A stretch of DNA of 64,000 nucleotides from Candidatus Sphingomonas phytovorans (GCA_029202385.1 CP119314.1:3846501-3910500), one strand, 5' to 3'; counted from the first letter of the stretch, positions 45,711-55,258 are shown. The notes: a model not told the origin generated them from the sequence alone. Made by a program: numbers and translations.

Positions 45711-46601
45711 TCACACTTCCGGGTCGCCGATCGTTTCGATCAGCCAGTCGTGGAACAATCGCACGGGCCGCTGCGCCAGCGAGCGGGGTCGGCAGGCGAA
45801 CCAGTAGCTGTACGGGCTCTCCACCGCGATATCGAACAGCTTCACCAGCCGGTCGTCATGCGCGTCCTCGAAATGGCTTTCGTGCATGAAGGCGATGCCG
45901 AGCCCCTGCGCCGCCGCCTCGAGCATCAGCGCGCCCGAATCGAAATGGTCGATCGCCAGCGGCTCGAGATCGTCGAGCTTCGCGGCACGGCGCCACGCGG
46001 TGAACGTATCGGGCATGTCGCGGTGGACGAGCGCGGTGAGCCCGGCGAGCTGTTCAGGCCGGGTAACCGGATTAGCGCCCTCGACCAGCGCCCGCGCACC
46101 GATGACATAGACCGAATTGCGGTCGAGCCGCTTGCCGTACAGGGCCGGATCGATCTCCCGCGCGAGCGCGATCACCGCATCGAGGCCGTCGCCCAGCCGG
46201 GCAAGGCCATGCGCGGCCGTGTCGATGTCGAGATGCAGTTCCGGATGCTTCGCGCGCAGCTCGGCCAGGCGCGGGAACAGGCGCTGCGACGCGAACAGCG
46301 GCAGGATGCCGAGCCGAAGCCGCAGCACGTCGGTGCCGCTGGTCATCATCTCGACCGCATCGGACAGACTGTCCAGCGCTGGCGCGATCTGCTGGAGCAG
46401 GCGTTCGCCATCGGCATTCAGCACCACCGCCTGGTGGCGGCGATCGAACAAGGGCTTGCCGATGAAGCGCTCGAGCGCCTGGATCCGGCGGCTGAGCGCT
46501 GGCGGCGACAGCGCAAGCTCCTGCGACGCGGCCTTGATCGAGCCGAGGCGCGCAACCTGGACGAACGCCTCGATCGCGGTCAGAGGCGGCAATCTGCGCA
46601 T
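45711..46601 (-). CDS. LysR-family transcriptional regulator (GcvA-like)
   Basis: This 296-residue regulator has an N-terminal winged helix, LPPLTAIEAFVQVARLGSIKAASQELALSPPALSRRIQALERFIGKPLFDRR, and a periplasmic-binding-like effector domain. The effector domain begins DVLRLRLGILPLFASQRLFPRL, which is the wording of GcvA-type members. No divergent catabolic gene is present, so its target and ligand are unknown. The following 345 bases to the AAA gene hold a possible small RNA. Confidence 0.9.
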   Translation of the reverse strand: MRRLPPLTAIEAFVQVARLGSIKAASQELALSPPALSRRIQALERFIGKPLFDRRHQAVVLNADGERLLQQIAPALDSLSDAVEMMTSGTDVLRLRLGILPLFASQRLFPRLAELRAKHPELHLDIDTAAHGLARLGDGLDAVIALAREIDPALYGKRLDRNSVYVIGARALVEGANPVTRPEQLAGLTALVHRDMPDTFTAWRRAAKLDDLEPLAIDHFDSGALMLEAAAQGLGIAFMHESHFEDAHDDRLVKLFDIAVESPYSYWFACRPRSLAQRPVRLFHDWLIETIGDPEV

Positions 46602-46732
46602 GGTGTCAGCGTTCCCTTCACACGCGCATTGTGCGCTGCATCATATACCCTGCGTTCCAAATCTATCATCGTCCCTCGCAGGATTGCCAGCAATGATTGC
46701 ATCGAACGCAATTGCATAGACTCGTTTCGCAC

Positions 46733-46829
46733 TTGCAGCATAATCCGCTGCGCCGCATATAGGCGAGGCCTTTCAGGCATCCTCTCCTAAAACTTTCAAG
46801 GCCGGCCCTTTGGGGCTGGCCCTTTTTTT
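46733..46829 (+). ncRNA. Putative small RNA or leader transcript with its own promoter and terminator
   Basis: TTGCAG (46733-46738) and CATATA (46756-46761) with a 17-base spacer could be a promoter giving a transcript from about 46768. That transcript would have a short GCCTTTCAGGC hairpin, an unpaired pyrimidine-rich CCTCTCCTAAAACTTTC, and a terminator whose 9-bp stem is 46800-46808 with 46813-46821, followed after one C by seven T (46823-46829). No forward gene lies before the terminator. The CUCUCC loop could pair with Shine-Dalgarno sequences. Nothing proves it is transcribed; a terminated leader of the downstream AAA gene is the alternative. Confidence 0.45.
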
Positions 46830-46861
46830 GCCTGCTTCCAGTGGCTTACCTGAAGCAGGCA
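46829..46861 (+). promoter_or_regulatory. Second hairpin upstream of the Cdc48-like gene
   Basis: TGCCTGCTTC (46829-46838) and GAAGCAGGCA (46852-46861) form a perfect 10-bp inverted repeat with a 13-base loop, directly after the terminator T run. It may be an operator or part of a leader for the AAA gene starting at 46947. Confidence 0.45.
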
Positions 46862-46946
46862 ACCCTCCCCTCTATCTGCCCCTCGTATCTTCGGAACCAC
46901 CATCCTATCTCGCGCGCTCAACATTGCGTTCTCGAGGGGATCTCAC

Positions 46947-49241
46947 ATGGCCGATGGCGAAGCGCCGATTCGGAAATTGCAGGTGGCGAATGCCCGGCCC
47001 GAAGACAGCGGCCGCGGGCTGGCGCATGTCCCGCGCGCGTTGATGGCGGCGCTTGGCATCGGCGAAGGCGATGTGATCGAGATCGTCGGCAAGTCGACCA
47101 CCCCGGCGCGCGCGGTCGCGCCCTATGCCGAGGACGAGGGGCTTGAGATCATCCGGATCGATGGCCTGCAGCGCGCCAATGCCGGCGCCGGCTCGGGCGA
47201 TTTCGTCGAGGTGCGCAAGGTCGAATCCAAGCCGGCGACCCGAATCGTCTTCGCCCCCGCACAGCAGAATCTTCGGCTCGAAGGGTCGTCCAACGCGCTG
47301 AAGCGCACCTTTTTCGGCCGGCCGGTCACCCAGGGCGACGTGGTCGCGACCGCCGGGCAGCAGCGCGTCGACAACATGCCCCCGGGCGTTCAGCAATTCC
47401 TCCGCGCGCCGGCCTATGCGCTGCAGGAGATCCGGCTCGCGGTGATCGCAACCTCGCCCAAGGGCGTCGTCCATGTCGACGAGAATACCGAGATCGAGCT
47501 TCGCCCAGAATATGAGGAGCCGAAGGAGGCCCGCCGCGCCGACGTCACCTATGACGATATCGGCGGCATGGGACAGACGATCGACCAGCTCCGCGAGATG
47601 GTGGAGCTGCCGCTGCGCTACCCCGAGCTGTTCCAGCGGCTGGGCGTCGATCCGCCCAAGGGCGTGCTGCTCCATGGGCCGCCCGGCACCGGCAAGACCC
47701 GCCTTGCCCGCGCCGTCGCCAATGAAAGCGCGGCCGAGTTCTTCCTGATCAACGGCCCGGAGATCATGGGATCGGCCTATGGCGAATCCGAGGGCAAGCT
47801 GCGCCAGGTGTTCGAGGAGGCGGCCAAGAACGCACCCTCCATCGTGTTCATCGACGAGATCGATTCGATCGCACCAAAGCGCGGGCAGGTCTCCGGCGAG
47901 GCAGAGAAGCGCCTCGTCGCGCAGCTGCTGACGCTGATGGACGGACTGGAAGCGCGCGCCAATGTCGTGGTGATCGCCGCGACCAATCGGCCCGAGGCGA
48001 TCGACGAGGCGCTGCGGCGTCCCGGCCGGTTCGACCGCGAGATCGTCGTCGGCGTGCCCGACGAGCGCGGCCGGCGCGAGATCCTTGGCATCCACACCCG
48101 CGGCATGCCGCTTGGCCACAAGGTCGACCTGAACGAGCTGGCGCGGACCACCTATGGGTTCGTCGGCGCCGATCTGGCGGCGCTGGCCCGCGAGGCGGCG
48201 ATCGAGGCGGTGCGCAAGATCATGCCGCGCCTCAACCTCGCCGAGGGCACCATCCCGCCCGAAGTGCTCGATACGCTGGCGGTGACGCGCGAGGACTTCC
48301 TCGATGCGCTGAAACGCGTCCAGCCAAGCGCGATGCGCGAGGTGATGGTCGAAGCGCCGCGCGTGCGCTGGGAAGATGTCGGCGGGCTCGACAAGGCCCA
48401 GTCGCGCCTCAAGGAGGGCGTCGAGCTGCCGCTGAAGGACCCGGACGCGTTCCGCCGGCTCGGCATCCGTCCGGCTAAGGGCTTCCTGCTCTATGGCCCG
48501 CCCGGCACCGGCAAGACCTTGCTAGCCAAGGCAGTCGCGCGCGAGGCCGAGGCGAACTTCATCGCCACCAAATCGTCCGACCTGCTGAGCAAATGGTATG
48601 GCGAATCCGAGCAGCAGATCGCCCGGCTGTTCGCCCGCGCGCGGCAGGTGGCACCGTGCGTGATCTTCATCGACGAGCTCGATTCGCTGGTGCCCGCCCG
48701 CGGCGGCGGCCTGGGCGAGCCCCAGGTCACCGAACGCGTGGTCAACACCATCCTGGCCGAGATGGACGGGCTGGAGGAACTCCAGTCGGTCGTGGTGATC
48801 GGCGCGACCAACCGCCCCAACCTGATCGACCCGGCCCTGTTGCGGCCGGGCCGCTTCGACGAGCTGGTCTATGTCGGCGTGCCCGACAAGGCCGGGCGGC
48901 GGCGCATCCTGGCGATCCAGACCGGCAGGATGCCGCTCGCCGACGATGTCGATCTGGATGAGATGGCCAGCCGGACCGAACGCTTCACCGGTGCCGACCT
49001 GGAGGATTTAGTCCGCCGGGCGGGTCTGGTCGCGCTGCGTCAATCCCTGTCGGTCGCCGAGGTGACCATGGCGCATTTCGAGGAAGCGCTGGAGGATTCC
49101 CGCGCCTCGGTGACGCCGGACATGGAGCGCGAATATGAGCAGATGGCGGCGCGGCTGAAGCAGGAAGCATCGGCCATCCAGCCGATCGGCTTCATCTCCC
49201 CCGGCCAGCTCCGTCCGCACGGGCCGAAGGGAGCCGACTGA
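46947..49241 (+). CDS. Cdc48/p97-type AAA+ ATPase
   Basis: This 764-residue protein has the complete Cdc48/VAT layout. An N-terminal double-psi-barrel/cradle domain (about 10-195, [24 protein letters not shown]) is followed by D1, with GPPGTGKT near 245 and [12 protein letters not shown] near 301. D2 has GPPGTGKT near 518 and [15 protein letters not shown] near 573, each with a second region of homology ending in RPGRFD. Such hexamers thread and unfold proteins. They are universal in archaea and eukaryotes but patchy in bacteria. AGGGG precedes the ATG. No ubiquitin-like or proteasome gene is nearby, so its clients are unknown. Confidence 0.93.
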   Translation: MADGEAPIRKLQVANARPEDSGRGLAHVPRALMAALGIGEGDVIEIVGKSTTPARAVAPYAEDEGLEIIRIDGLQRANAGAGSGDFVEVRKVESKPATRIVFAPAQQNLRLEGSSNALKRTFFGRPVTQGDVVATAGQQRVDNMPPGVQQFLRAPAYALQEIRLAVIATSPKGVVHVDENTEIELRPEYEEPKEARRADVTYDDIGGMGQTIDQLREMVELPLRYPELFQRLGVDPPKGVLLHGPPGTGKTRLARAVANESAAEFFLINGPEIMGSAYGESEGKLRQVFEEAAKNAPSIVFIDEIDSIAPKRGQVSGEAEKRLVAQLLTLMDGLEARANVVVIAATNRPEAIDEALRRPGRFDREIVVGVPDERGRREILGIHTRGMPLGHKVDLNELARTTYGFVGADLAALAREAAIEAVRKIMPRLNLAEGTIPPEVLDTLAVTREDFLDALKRVQPSAMREVMVEAPRVRWEDVGGLDKAQSRLKEGVELPLKDPDAFRRLGIRPAKGFLLYGPPGTGKTLLAKAVAREAEANFIATKSSDLLSKWYGESEQQIARLFARARQVAPCVIFIDELDSLVPARGGGLGEPQVTERVVNTILAEMDGLEELQSVVVIGATNRPNLIDPALLRPGRFDELVYVGVPDKAGRRRILAIQTGRMPLADDVDLDEMASRTERFTGADLEDLVRRAGLVALRQSLSVAEVTMAHFEEALEDSRASVTPDMEREYEQMAARLKQEASAIQPIGFISPGQLRPHGPKGAD

Positions 49242-49291
49242 AGGCCAATCCAAGCATTGCCCGGGTCGAACTCAGCCGTTCGCGTCGATGG

Positions 49292-50620
49292 TTATTCGGG
49301 ACGAACGGGCACGGAGGGCGGATCGAGTCTCGACCCGGCCGAATCCCGCAACGCGACCCAGCAATAGCCGAACAGGAGAATGAGCGCCGCACCTGCTGTC
49401 AGATAGGGCAGCGCGTGCTGCGCTTCGTACAGGCCGACCCCGATCGATGGCCCGAGCACGAAAGACGCGCCGTTGATCGAGGTCACCTTGCCCGCGACCG
49501 AGCCCTGCGCCGCATGGCCGACGGCGAGCGACGAACCTGCGGTGAAGCCGGGCCGGGTAAAGCCGAAGCCGATCGAGGCAAGCGCATAAGCGGTCGCGAT
49601 GCCATAGAGCGAGGTCGCGAGTCCGGTCAGCGCGCAGCCCGCCGCGCCGACGACAAGGCCGACCAGGATCAGCTGGCGCGGACGCATGTCGAGCAGCGGG
49701 ATGATGCCCCATTGGACCAGCAATGCGGCGCCGGCGCCCATCATCAGCACGATCCCGGTCGGCTGGAGCGCGTCGGCCGGCGCGAGGTGAAGCCGGTCGA
49801 TCACGAGGAAACCGACCGCCTGGCTGGTCATCGCCTGGGCGTGGCCCATCACCAGTCCGGCGACCATCCAGGCGCGGACGCGCGGATCGAAATAGCCGAC
49901 TCGCTCGCTGTTCGGCTCGATCGCCGCGGTGATGCTCGCGCCTGAACTCTGCCCGCCGATCGAGGGATAGGCATTGGCCGCGCCGTGCGTGCCCGGTTGC
50001 GGCGTCCGGTCATTGGGCAGGCGCTTGAGCACCGCGACATAGATGCCGGTCGCGAACAGCGCGAAGATGAAGGCGGGGCCGGACAGGCCGATCTCCACCG
50101 CGCCGATGCTGCCGAGGATCAGGAACGGCGCGATCGCTGGCCCGAGGATCGTGCCGAGCCCGAAGGCCGAGCCGAGCAGGGTGAGCGCCCGGGTCCGTTC
50201 CTCGCGGCTGGTGCGCCCGGCGACCAGCGCCTGGACCGCCGGCGGCGCGGCGGACCCGAATGTTCCATAAATCAGCCGGCCGCCGATGAAGCAGATGAAC
50301 GCCGCGGTGCCGCTGATCCAGCCATTGATCCCCGCGGCGAGAAAGATGCCGCAGAGCAGCAGCGACACGCAGAAGCCGCCGACGCCGAGCAGGATCATCG
50401 CGCGCCGGCCATGCCGGTCCGAGCGGTTGGCCCAATAGGGCGCCGCGATCACCCAGAGCAGGGCCGATACCGAGAATGCCGCCGCAACGGCGCTGTCGGG
50501 GACTTTCAACGATCGGCCGAGGGCGGGCAGCACCGATTGCAGCGCGGTGTTGCCGGCGGCGATCGTGAGCATCACCAGGAACAGCAACGCGAAATCGCGG
50601 TTGACCGCGGGCGTCTTCAA
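49292..50620 (-). CDS. Major facilitator superfamily drug exporter (TetA/TCR-like)
   Basis: This 442-residue protein has twelve predicted membrane segments. The MFS motif A equivalent is PYWANRSDRHGRRAMILLGVGGF between helices 2 and 3, and LGSAFGLGTILGPAIAPFL resembles motif C of the 12-helix drug antiporters. A hydrophilic central loop of about 45 residues (KRLPNDRTPQPGTHG) separates the halves. The substrate is unknown. Its ATG overlaps the stop of the small monooxygenase by four bases, an operon suggesting export or detoxification of an aromatic or quinone-like compound; that is inference. Confidence 0.86.
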   Translation of the reverse strand: MKTPAVNRDFALLFLVMLTIAAGNTALQSVLPALGRSLKVPDSAVAAAFSVSALLWVIAAPYWANRSDRHGRRAMILLGVGGFCVSLLLCGIFLAAGINGWISGTAAFICFIGGRLIYGTFGSAAPPAVQALVAGRTSREERTRALTLLGSAFGLGTILGPAIAPFLILGSIGAVEIGLSGPAFIFALFATGIYVAVLKRLPNDRTPQPGTHGAANAYPSIGGQSSGASITAAIEPNSERVGYFDPRVRAWMVAGLVMGHAQAMTSQAVGFLVIDRLHLAPADALQPTGIVLMMGAGAALLVQWGIIPLLDMRPRQLILVGLVVGAAGCALTGLATSLYGIATAYALASIGFGFTRPGFTAGSSLAVGHAAQGSVAGKVTSINGASFVLGPSIGVGLYEAQHALPYLTAGAALILLFGYCWVALRDSAGSRLDPPSVPVRPE

Positions 50621-50964
50621 GCCCGGTCCCTGGCCTTTTCCCCGGCCCTTTCCCAGGCGTAGGAGCGCTGCGCCGCGCAGACGATCACTTCATAGCTCTC
50701 ATACCAGCGCGCACGCCCGGTATCGCGGATCACCTTGTGCTCGGGATGGTCGCGCCAGGCGAGCGCCGCAGCCTCGTCGGCCCAGAAGCTGAGCGTGATG
50801 CCGAGCCCGTCGGGCCCGCGCGTGCTTTCGATTCCGCGATAGCCCGGCTGGGTCGCGGCGAGCGAATCCATCGCCCCGGCCGCCTCGGCATAGCCGGCAT
50901 CGTCCGCGACAGTCCGGCGCGAAAGGAAGATCACCACGATCTGGCCAGTCCGGTCGTCGCGCAT
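50617..50964 (-). CDS. Antibiotic biosynthesis monooxygenase (ABM) domain protein
   Basis: This 115-residue single-domain protein has the ferredoxin-like ABM fold: VVIFLSRRTVADDAGYAEAAGAM, LAATQPGYRGIESTRGPDGLGITLSFWADEAAALAWRDHPEHKVIRDTGRARWYESYEV. Members act as cofactor-free monooxygenases or heme-degrading enzymes. The conserved WRDHPEH is typical of those found beside exporters. It is the first gene of the pair with the MFS exporter. The true substrate is not known. Confidence 0.83.
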   Translation of the reverse strand: MRDDRTGQIVVIFLSRRTVADDAGYAEAAGAMDSLAATQPGYRGIESTRGPDGLGITLSFWADEAAALAWRDHPEHKVIRDTGRARWYESYEVIVCAAQRSYAWERAGEKARDRA

Positions 50965-51101
50965 GCGCCTCGCTTAAACGCTTCGGGTCCATGCGCAACC
51001 CCGAACGGGACGCATGCGGGACAGGGCGCGGACCCTAAGACTTGAATGTTCGTTACAGGATTGCGACAGATATCCGTGAATCACGAAAACAAGGATCGCC
51101 A

Positions 51102-51716
51102 GTGACCGTTTCAACCACTGCCGCGCGACGCCAGCGCAGGGCCGCCGCCGGAGTGTCCTCACCCTGGGCCATGTTTTTGAAAGGGTTCATGAAACATCCG
51201 GTGATGGTGGGATCGATCGTCCCCTCCTCGGGCAAGCTGATCCGCAAGATGCTTGGGCCGGTGGACTGGAAGAACACCAGATTGTTCGTCGAATACGGCC
51301 CCGGCGTCGGCACCTTCTGCCCGCATGTGCTTGAACGGCTCGCCCCGGACGCGACCTATCTCGCGATCGACACTAACCCCGATTTCATCCGCTATCTGCG
51401 CCACGAGATCACCGACCCCCGCTTCCTGGCGGTCGGCGGATCGGCGGCCGACGTGCGCCAGATCATCGAGGATCACGGTTTCGACCATGCCGACTATGTG
51501 CTGTCGGGGTTGCCCTTCTCGACGCTTCCCGCCGGCGTCGGCGACGCGATCGGCCAGGCGACCGCCGACGTGCTCCGGCCGGGCGGCGCCTTCCTGGTCT
51601 ATCAGTTCTCGCCCAAGTGCCGCGACTTCATCGAGCCCTATATCCCGAAGGTCGACCACGACATGGAATGGTGGAATGTACCGCCGGCCCAGCTCTACTG
51701 GGCCTGGAAGGAATAA
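51102..51716 (+). CDS. SAM-dependent methyltransferase, phospholipid N-methyltransferase-like
   Basis: This protein of about 204 residues has SAM-binding motif I in RLFVEYGPGVGTFCPHVLERL and an acidic second strand AIDTNPDF. An N-terminal FMKHPVMVGSIVPSSGKLIRKML matches the membrane-binding helix of Rhodobacter-type phosphatidylethanolamine N-methyltransferases (PmtA) and their rRNA-methylase-like relatives. It may make methylated phospholipids, but the target lipid is inferred. GTG 51102 is chosen because AAGGA lies seven bases before it. It converges on the phospholipase D-type gene, three bases away. Confidence 0.8.
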   Translation: MTVSTTAARRQRRAAAGVSSPWAMFLKGFMKHPVMVGSIVPSSGKLIRKMLGPVDWKNTRLFVEYGPGVGTFCPHVLERLAPDATYLAIDTNPDFIRYLRHEITDPRFLAVGGSAADVRQIIEDHGFDHADYVLSGLPFSTLPAGVGDAIGQATADVLRPGGAFLVYQFSPKCRDFIEPYIPKVDHDMEWWNVPPAQLYWAWKE

Positions 51717-51719
51717 AGA

Positions 51720-52895
51720 TCAGGGCCTGCGGAGCCGTCGGCGCGGCCCGAAATTGAGCCCCTTCGTCACATTATAGTCGAGCACGGTCATCACGAAGAA
51801 GGCCACCGCCTGCTTCGTGCGGACCCACCAGTTGGTGCGGGCCTTGTACAGCGCCGTGGTGATCCGTTCCGACTGGGCGACCTCCCCGTCGACATAGGCG
51901 CGGACATGGGCGGCGAAGACCTTGTCGTCGATTCGCAGCATCATCTCGAGGTTGAGGAACAGGCTGCGGATGTCGTAATTGGCCGAGCCGATATAGACCA
52001 CGTCGTCGATCACGAAGAGCTTCGTATGGAGCTTGGTCGGCTGATATTCGTAGATTTCGACCCGCTTGCGCAGCAGCCCGGCATAGGTGAAGCGCGACGC
52101 CCAGATCGCAGCCCCATGATCGTTCTTCGACGGCAGCACGATTCGCACCCGGCCCCGCATGCCCGCGCGGTCGAGCCGCTTGAGCATGCCGGGGCTTGGC
52201 GCGAAATACCCCGCGATGATGTCGATCGCCTGGGCGCTTTCCAGATCCCGCTTCACTGCCCGCGCCCAGGGCGACAGCCGCCGTGTCGGTCCGCCGAACA
52301 GCCAGCGCGTCCTGCCCTCTGGCTCGCTCCATGTGCCGAGCGCGCGGCGGAGCGAGCGTAGCGGCGCCCTGGGTTGCTTCGACCAGCGCGACAGCGCATC
52401 GAAATAGCCGGCGATATGCTCCGCGGCGGGGCCTTCCACCAGGAGCCCGAGATCGCGCCATGCCTGTTCGGCCGGCGTGCCGAAATAGCTGTCCTGCACG
52501 TTGAAGCCGCCGATGATCGCGCGTGCCTCGTCCGCCAGCGCGAGCTTCTGATGGTTGCGCAACAAATAGCGGCGGCCCCAGCGCGGCACGAAGCGGCAGA
52601 CATCGACCCCGGCCCGGCGCAGCGGCTCGAAGAAATGATTCTGCTCGGCATGCTCGCTACCCAGCCCGTCGACCACCAGCGACACGGCGACACCCCGCGC
52701 CGCCGCATCGAGCATCGCCTGCCGCACCCGCGCGCCAGCGTCGTCGTCGACATAGATGTAATAGATGATCCGAAGCGTGCGCCTGGCCCCGGCGATCAGG
52801 GCGATCAGCGCCTCGAGCCGGCGCGGCCCGGTATCCAGCATGGTGAGCGTGTTGCCGTCGACGGTGAAGCTCGGCTGGACGGCAGGTTCGGTCAT
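51720..52895 (-). CDS. Phospholipase D-family protein, cardiolipin synthase-like
   Basis: This protein of about 391 residues has two HKD catalytic motifs: HQKLALAD (in RNHQKLALADEARAIIGGFN) and HTKLFVID (in LHTKLFVIDDVVYIGSANYD). It lacks the N-terminal membrane helices of the usual cardiolipin synthase A, resembling ClsB/ClsC-type enzymes. It likely transfers phosphatidyl groups between phospholipids or alcohols. Start 52895 (MTEPAVQ) is preferred to 52916. The neighbouring methyltransferase gene suggests a phospholipid-remodelling context. Confidence 0.87.
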   Translation of the reverse strand: MTEPAVQPSFTVDGNTLTMLDTGPRRLEALIALIAGARRTLRIIYYIYVDDDAGARVRQAMLDAAARGVAVSLVVDGLGSEHAEQNHFFEPLRRAGVDVCRFVPRWGRRYLLRNHQKLALADEARAIIGGFNVQDSYFGTPAEQAWRDLGLLVEGPAAEHIAGYFDALSRWSKQPRAPLRSLRRALGTWSEPEGRTRWLFGGPTRRLSPWARAVKRDLESAQAIDIIAGYFAPSPGMLKRLDRAGMRGRVRIVLPSKNDHGAAIWASRFTYAGLLRKRVEIYEYQPTKLHTKLFVIDDVVYIGSANYDIRSLFLNLEMMLRIDDKVFAAHVRAYVDGEVAQSERITTALYKARTNWWVRTKQAVAFFVMTVLDYNVTKGLNFGPRRRLRRP

Positions 52896-52940
52896 CTTGC
52901 AGATGTGGCCGCGCATCGGGACGGGGGCAAGCCGGATTCC

Positions 52941-52969
52941 TTGACTCTTGGCGGTGCGGGCCCTAGATC
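52941..52969 (+). promoter_or_regulatory. Sigma-70-type promoter of rpoZ
   Basis: TTGACT (52941-52946) and TAGATC (52964-52969) have a 17-base spacer and lie 41 bases before the rpoZ ATG. The same -10, TAGATC, and the same spacing occur before the tRNA-Gln gene. Confidence 0.7.
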
Positions 52970-53010
52970 GCCGGTCTTCATTCTATCGTTGTTTGCGAAG
53001 GAAGCCATTC

Positions 53011-53355
53011 ATGGCGCGCGTCACTGTCGAGGATTGCGTCGACAAGATTCCCAACCGGTTCGATCTGGTGCTGTTCGCGGCCCAGCGTGCGCGGCAGATT
53101 TCCGGCGGCGCCGACCTGACGATCGACCGCGATCGCGACAAGAACCCGGTCGTCGCCTTGCGCGAGATCGCCGAAGAGACGGTGCGTCCGAATCACCTGG
53201 AGGAAGCAGTCGTTTCCGGCCTTCAGCGGGTCCAGGTCGACGACGAGGACACGCCCGACGAGATCGGCAGCCTGGCAGCATCGGCGGAGGCGCTTCGCCT
53301 CACCGCCGCCGCGCCGCCGCGCAACCAGAATCTGGGCGGCGACTACGAGGGCTGA
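53011..53355 (+). CDS. rpoZ: RNA polymerase omega subunit
   Basis: This 114-residue omega subunit starts [33 protein letters not shown], with the conserved NRFDLV..A..RARQ helix that clamps the beta' subunit, and continues [14 protein letters not shown]. Omega helps assemble and stabilise the core polymerase and in many bacteria helps ppGpp binding. The C-terminal acidic and disordered tail is typical of alphaproteobacteria. It has its own promoter and a strong terminator, so it is monocistronic. Confidence 0.96.
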   Translation: MARVTVEDCVDKIPNRFDLVLFAAQRARQISGGADLTIDRDRDKNPVVALREIAEETVRPNHLEEAVVSGLQRVQVDDEDTPDEIGSLAASAEALRLTAAAPPRNQNLGGDYEG

Positions 53356-53381
53356 GCCCCGCAGTCTTTACCGATATGAAG

Positions 53382-53409
53382 AGCCCGCGGAGCGATCCGC
53401 GGGCTTTTT
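53382..53409 (+). terminator. Rho-independent terminator after rpoZ
   Basis: A perfect 10-bp stem, 53382-53391 with 53396-53405, has the loop GCGA and runs into five T (53405-53409), 26 bases past the stop. Confidence 0.95.
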
Positions 53410-53496
53410 CATGCTTGTTGATGCTCCCGCCCGGCCGGGTGATCCCGCCGTCACCCTGGCCCTCTCGACAGGACCGAGACGTCGCGAGGTGACGTC

Positions 53497-54192
53497 CTAC
53501 TGATCCACAGGCTCCTGAGGCACCGCTTCACGCCGGCCCTTGAAGCCCTGCGCCACGACATACCATTCGGACGAGCCCTTGCGGCTGGCGGGCGGCTTGG
53601 CGTGCTTCACCGTCCTGAAGTTGCGCTTCAGCTCGGTGACCAGTGATGCATCGGCGCCGCCGGCGAACACCTTGCCGATAAAGGCGCCACCCGGCTCGAG
53701 CACGTCGATCGCGAAAGCAAGGCCCGCCTCGACCAGCGCCATCGTCCTGAGCGCGTCGGTCTGGGGATGCCCCACCGTGTTGGCCGCCATGTCCGACAGC
53801 ACCAGGTCGGGCGCACCGCCCAGGGCCTCGGTGAGCGCCGCGGGCGCTGCATCGTCCATGAAATCCATCTGGAAGATGGTCACATCGTCGATCGGATCGA
53901 CCGGCAGCAGATCGATCCCGACGATCGCGATCTTGGGCGAGCGCCGCCGCACCACCTGGCTCCAGCCGCCGGGCGCGATGCCGAGATCGACCACGCGCTT
54001 CACCCCCCGGAGGAAGCCGAAGCGCTCGTCGAGCTCGATCAGCTTGTAGGCGGCGCGGCTGCGATAGCCCTCCGCCTTGGCACGCTTCACGTACGGATCG
54101 TTGAGCTGGCGATCGAGCCAGCGCGTCGATTGCGCGGTGCGCCGCCGCGCCGTCTTGACGCGGACTCGAAGCCCGCCGCCGTCCTTGCTCAC
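53497..54192 (-). CDS. rlmE: 23S rRNA (uridine-2'-O)-methyltransferase RlmE (RrmJ/FtsJ)
   Basis: This protein of about 231 residues is the FtsJ-type methyltransferase that modifies U2552 of 23S rRNA. SAM motif I is VVDLGIAPGGWSQVV, and the K-D-K-E catalytic tetrad is visible: Lys50 in SRAAYKLIELDE, Asp in VLSDMAAN, Lys in FIGKVFAGG and Glu in SSEWYVV. The GTG at 54192 with AAGGTG before it is preferred; a GTG at 54219 inside the ppx end is the alternative. It follows the ppx/gppA gene by ten bases, and the two are likely co-transcribed. Confidence 0.93.
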   Translation of the reverse strand: MSKDGGGLRVRVKTARRRTAQSTRWLDRQLNDPYVKRAKAEGYRSRAAYKLIELDERFGFLRGVKRVVDLGIAPGGWSQVVRRRSPKIAIVGIDLLPVDPIDDVTIFQMDFMDDAAPAALTEALGGAPDLVLSDMAANTVGHPQTDALRTMALVEAGLAFAIDVLEPGGAFIGKVFAGGADASLVTELKRNFRTVKHAKPPASRKGSSEWYVVAQGFKGRREAVPQEPVDQ

Positions 54193-54202
54193 AATGTCAC
54201 CT

Positions 54203-55258
54203 TCATAGCGCCTTCCCACCGATCAGCCGGCGCAAAATGCCTTCGCGGATACCGCGATCGGCCACGCCCAGCCGTTCGGCGGGCCACAGATCGAGGATCG
54301 TCTCTAGGATCGCACAACCGGCAACGACCAGATCGGCGCGCTCGTTGCCGATACAGGGCAGGGTCGCGCGTTCGGCCAGGCTCATCCGCGACAGGTCGGC
54401 GCTGATCCGCCGCATCGAGGCAGCCGGCACGATCAGCCCGTCGACCGCCGAGCGATCATAATGCGACAGGCCGAGATGCACGCTGGCAAGCGTCGTCACC
54501 GTGCCGCTGGTGCCGAGCAGCCGCGGTCGTTCCATGCCGCGCGGCAAGCGCCCGGCAAAGCCGGCGAAGCTGTCCGCGACGAGGCTGCGCATCGCCGCGT
54601 AGGCGGCGGCAAGCCCGTCCGGCCCAGTCCCGCCACCAGCGAACTCGGTAAGCGACACCACGCCCCAGGGCGCGCTGTGCCAGTCGAGCACGACCGGTAC
54701 CTTGGGTCGCGTATCGACCAGCACCAGCTCGGTCGAGCCGCCGCCGATGTCGAACACCAGCGCCGGGTCCTCGCCCGGCTCGATCAGCGCGTGGCATCCG
54801 AGCACGGCGAGCCGCGCCTCCTCCTCCGCCGAGATGATGTCGAGATGGATGCCCGTTTCGTCATAGGCGCGCGCGATGAATTCAGGCCCGTTGCTGGCGC
54901 GGCGGCACGCCTCGGTCGCGACCGAACGCGACAGGGCGACGTTGCGACGCTTGAGCTTGTCGGCACAGACCTTCAGCGCGGCCAGGGTACGATCGATCGC
55001 CGCGTCGCTGAGCCTTCCGGTCGCGGCGAGCCCTTCGCCCAGCCGGACGATTCGCGAAAAGGCGTCGACCACCGCGAAGCCGTTGCCCTGCGGCCGCGCG
55101 ATGAGCAGGCGGCAATTGTTGGTGCCGAGGTCAAGCGCCGCGAAATGGCGCGCCTCCGGCCAACGCGCGCGTCCCGCCCCGGTGACCTTGCCGGGGATCG
55201 GCGCCGAACGGGCAGGTCTTTCCTGCCGGTACGGCATCTTGGGCGAATGATCCCCCAT
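54203..55258 (-). CDS. Exopolyphosphatase / pppGpp phosphatase (Ppx/GppA family)
   Basis: This 351-residue ASKHA-fold phosphatase has the phosphate-1 motif FAALDLGTNNCRLLIA near residue 40, the FDIGGGSTELVLVD phosphate-2 motif near 168, and LLGTSGTVTTLASVHL. It hydrolyses polyphosphate or pppGpp and may set stringent-response levels. Its single-domain length matches the short alphaproteobacterial form, which lacks the HD domain of E. coli Ppx. It precedes rlmE. Confidence 0.9.
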   Translation of the reverse strand: MGDHSPKMPYRQERPARSAPIPGKVTGAGRARWPEARHFAALDLGTNNCRLLIARPQGNGFAVVDAFSRIVRLGEGLAATGRLSDAAIDRTLAALKVCADKLKRRNVALSRSVATEACRRASNGPEFIARAYDETGIHLDIISAEEEARLAVLGCHALIEPGEDPALVFDIGGGSTELVLVDTRPKVPVVLDWHSAPWGVVSLTEFAGGGTGPDGLAAAYAAMRSLVADSFAGFAGRLPRGMERPRLLGTSGTVTTLASVHLGLSHYDRSAVDGLIVPAASMRRISADLSRMSLAERATLPCIGNERADLVVAGCAILETILDLWPAERLGVADRGIREGILRRLIGGKAL

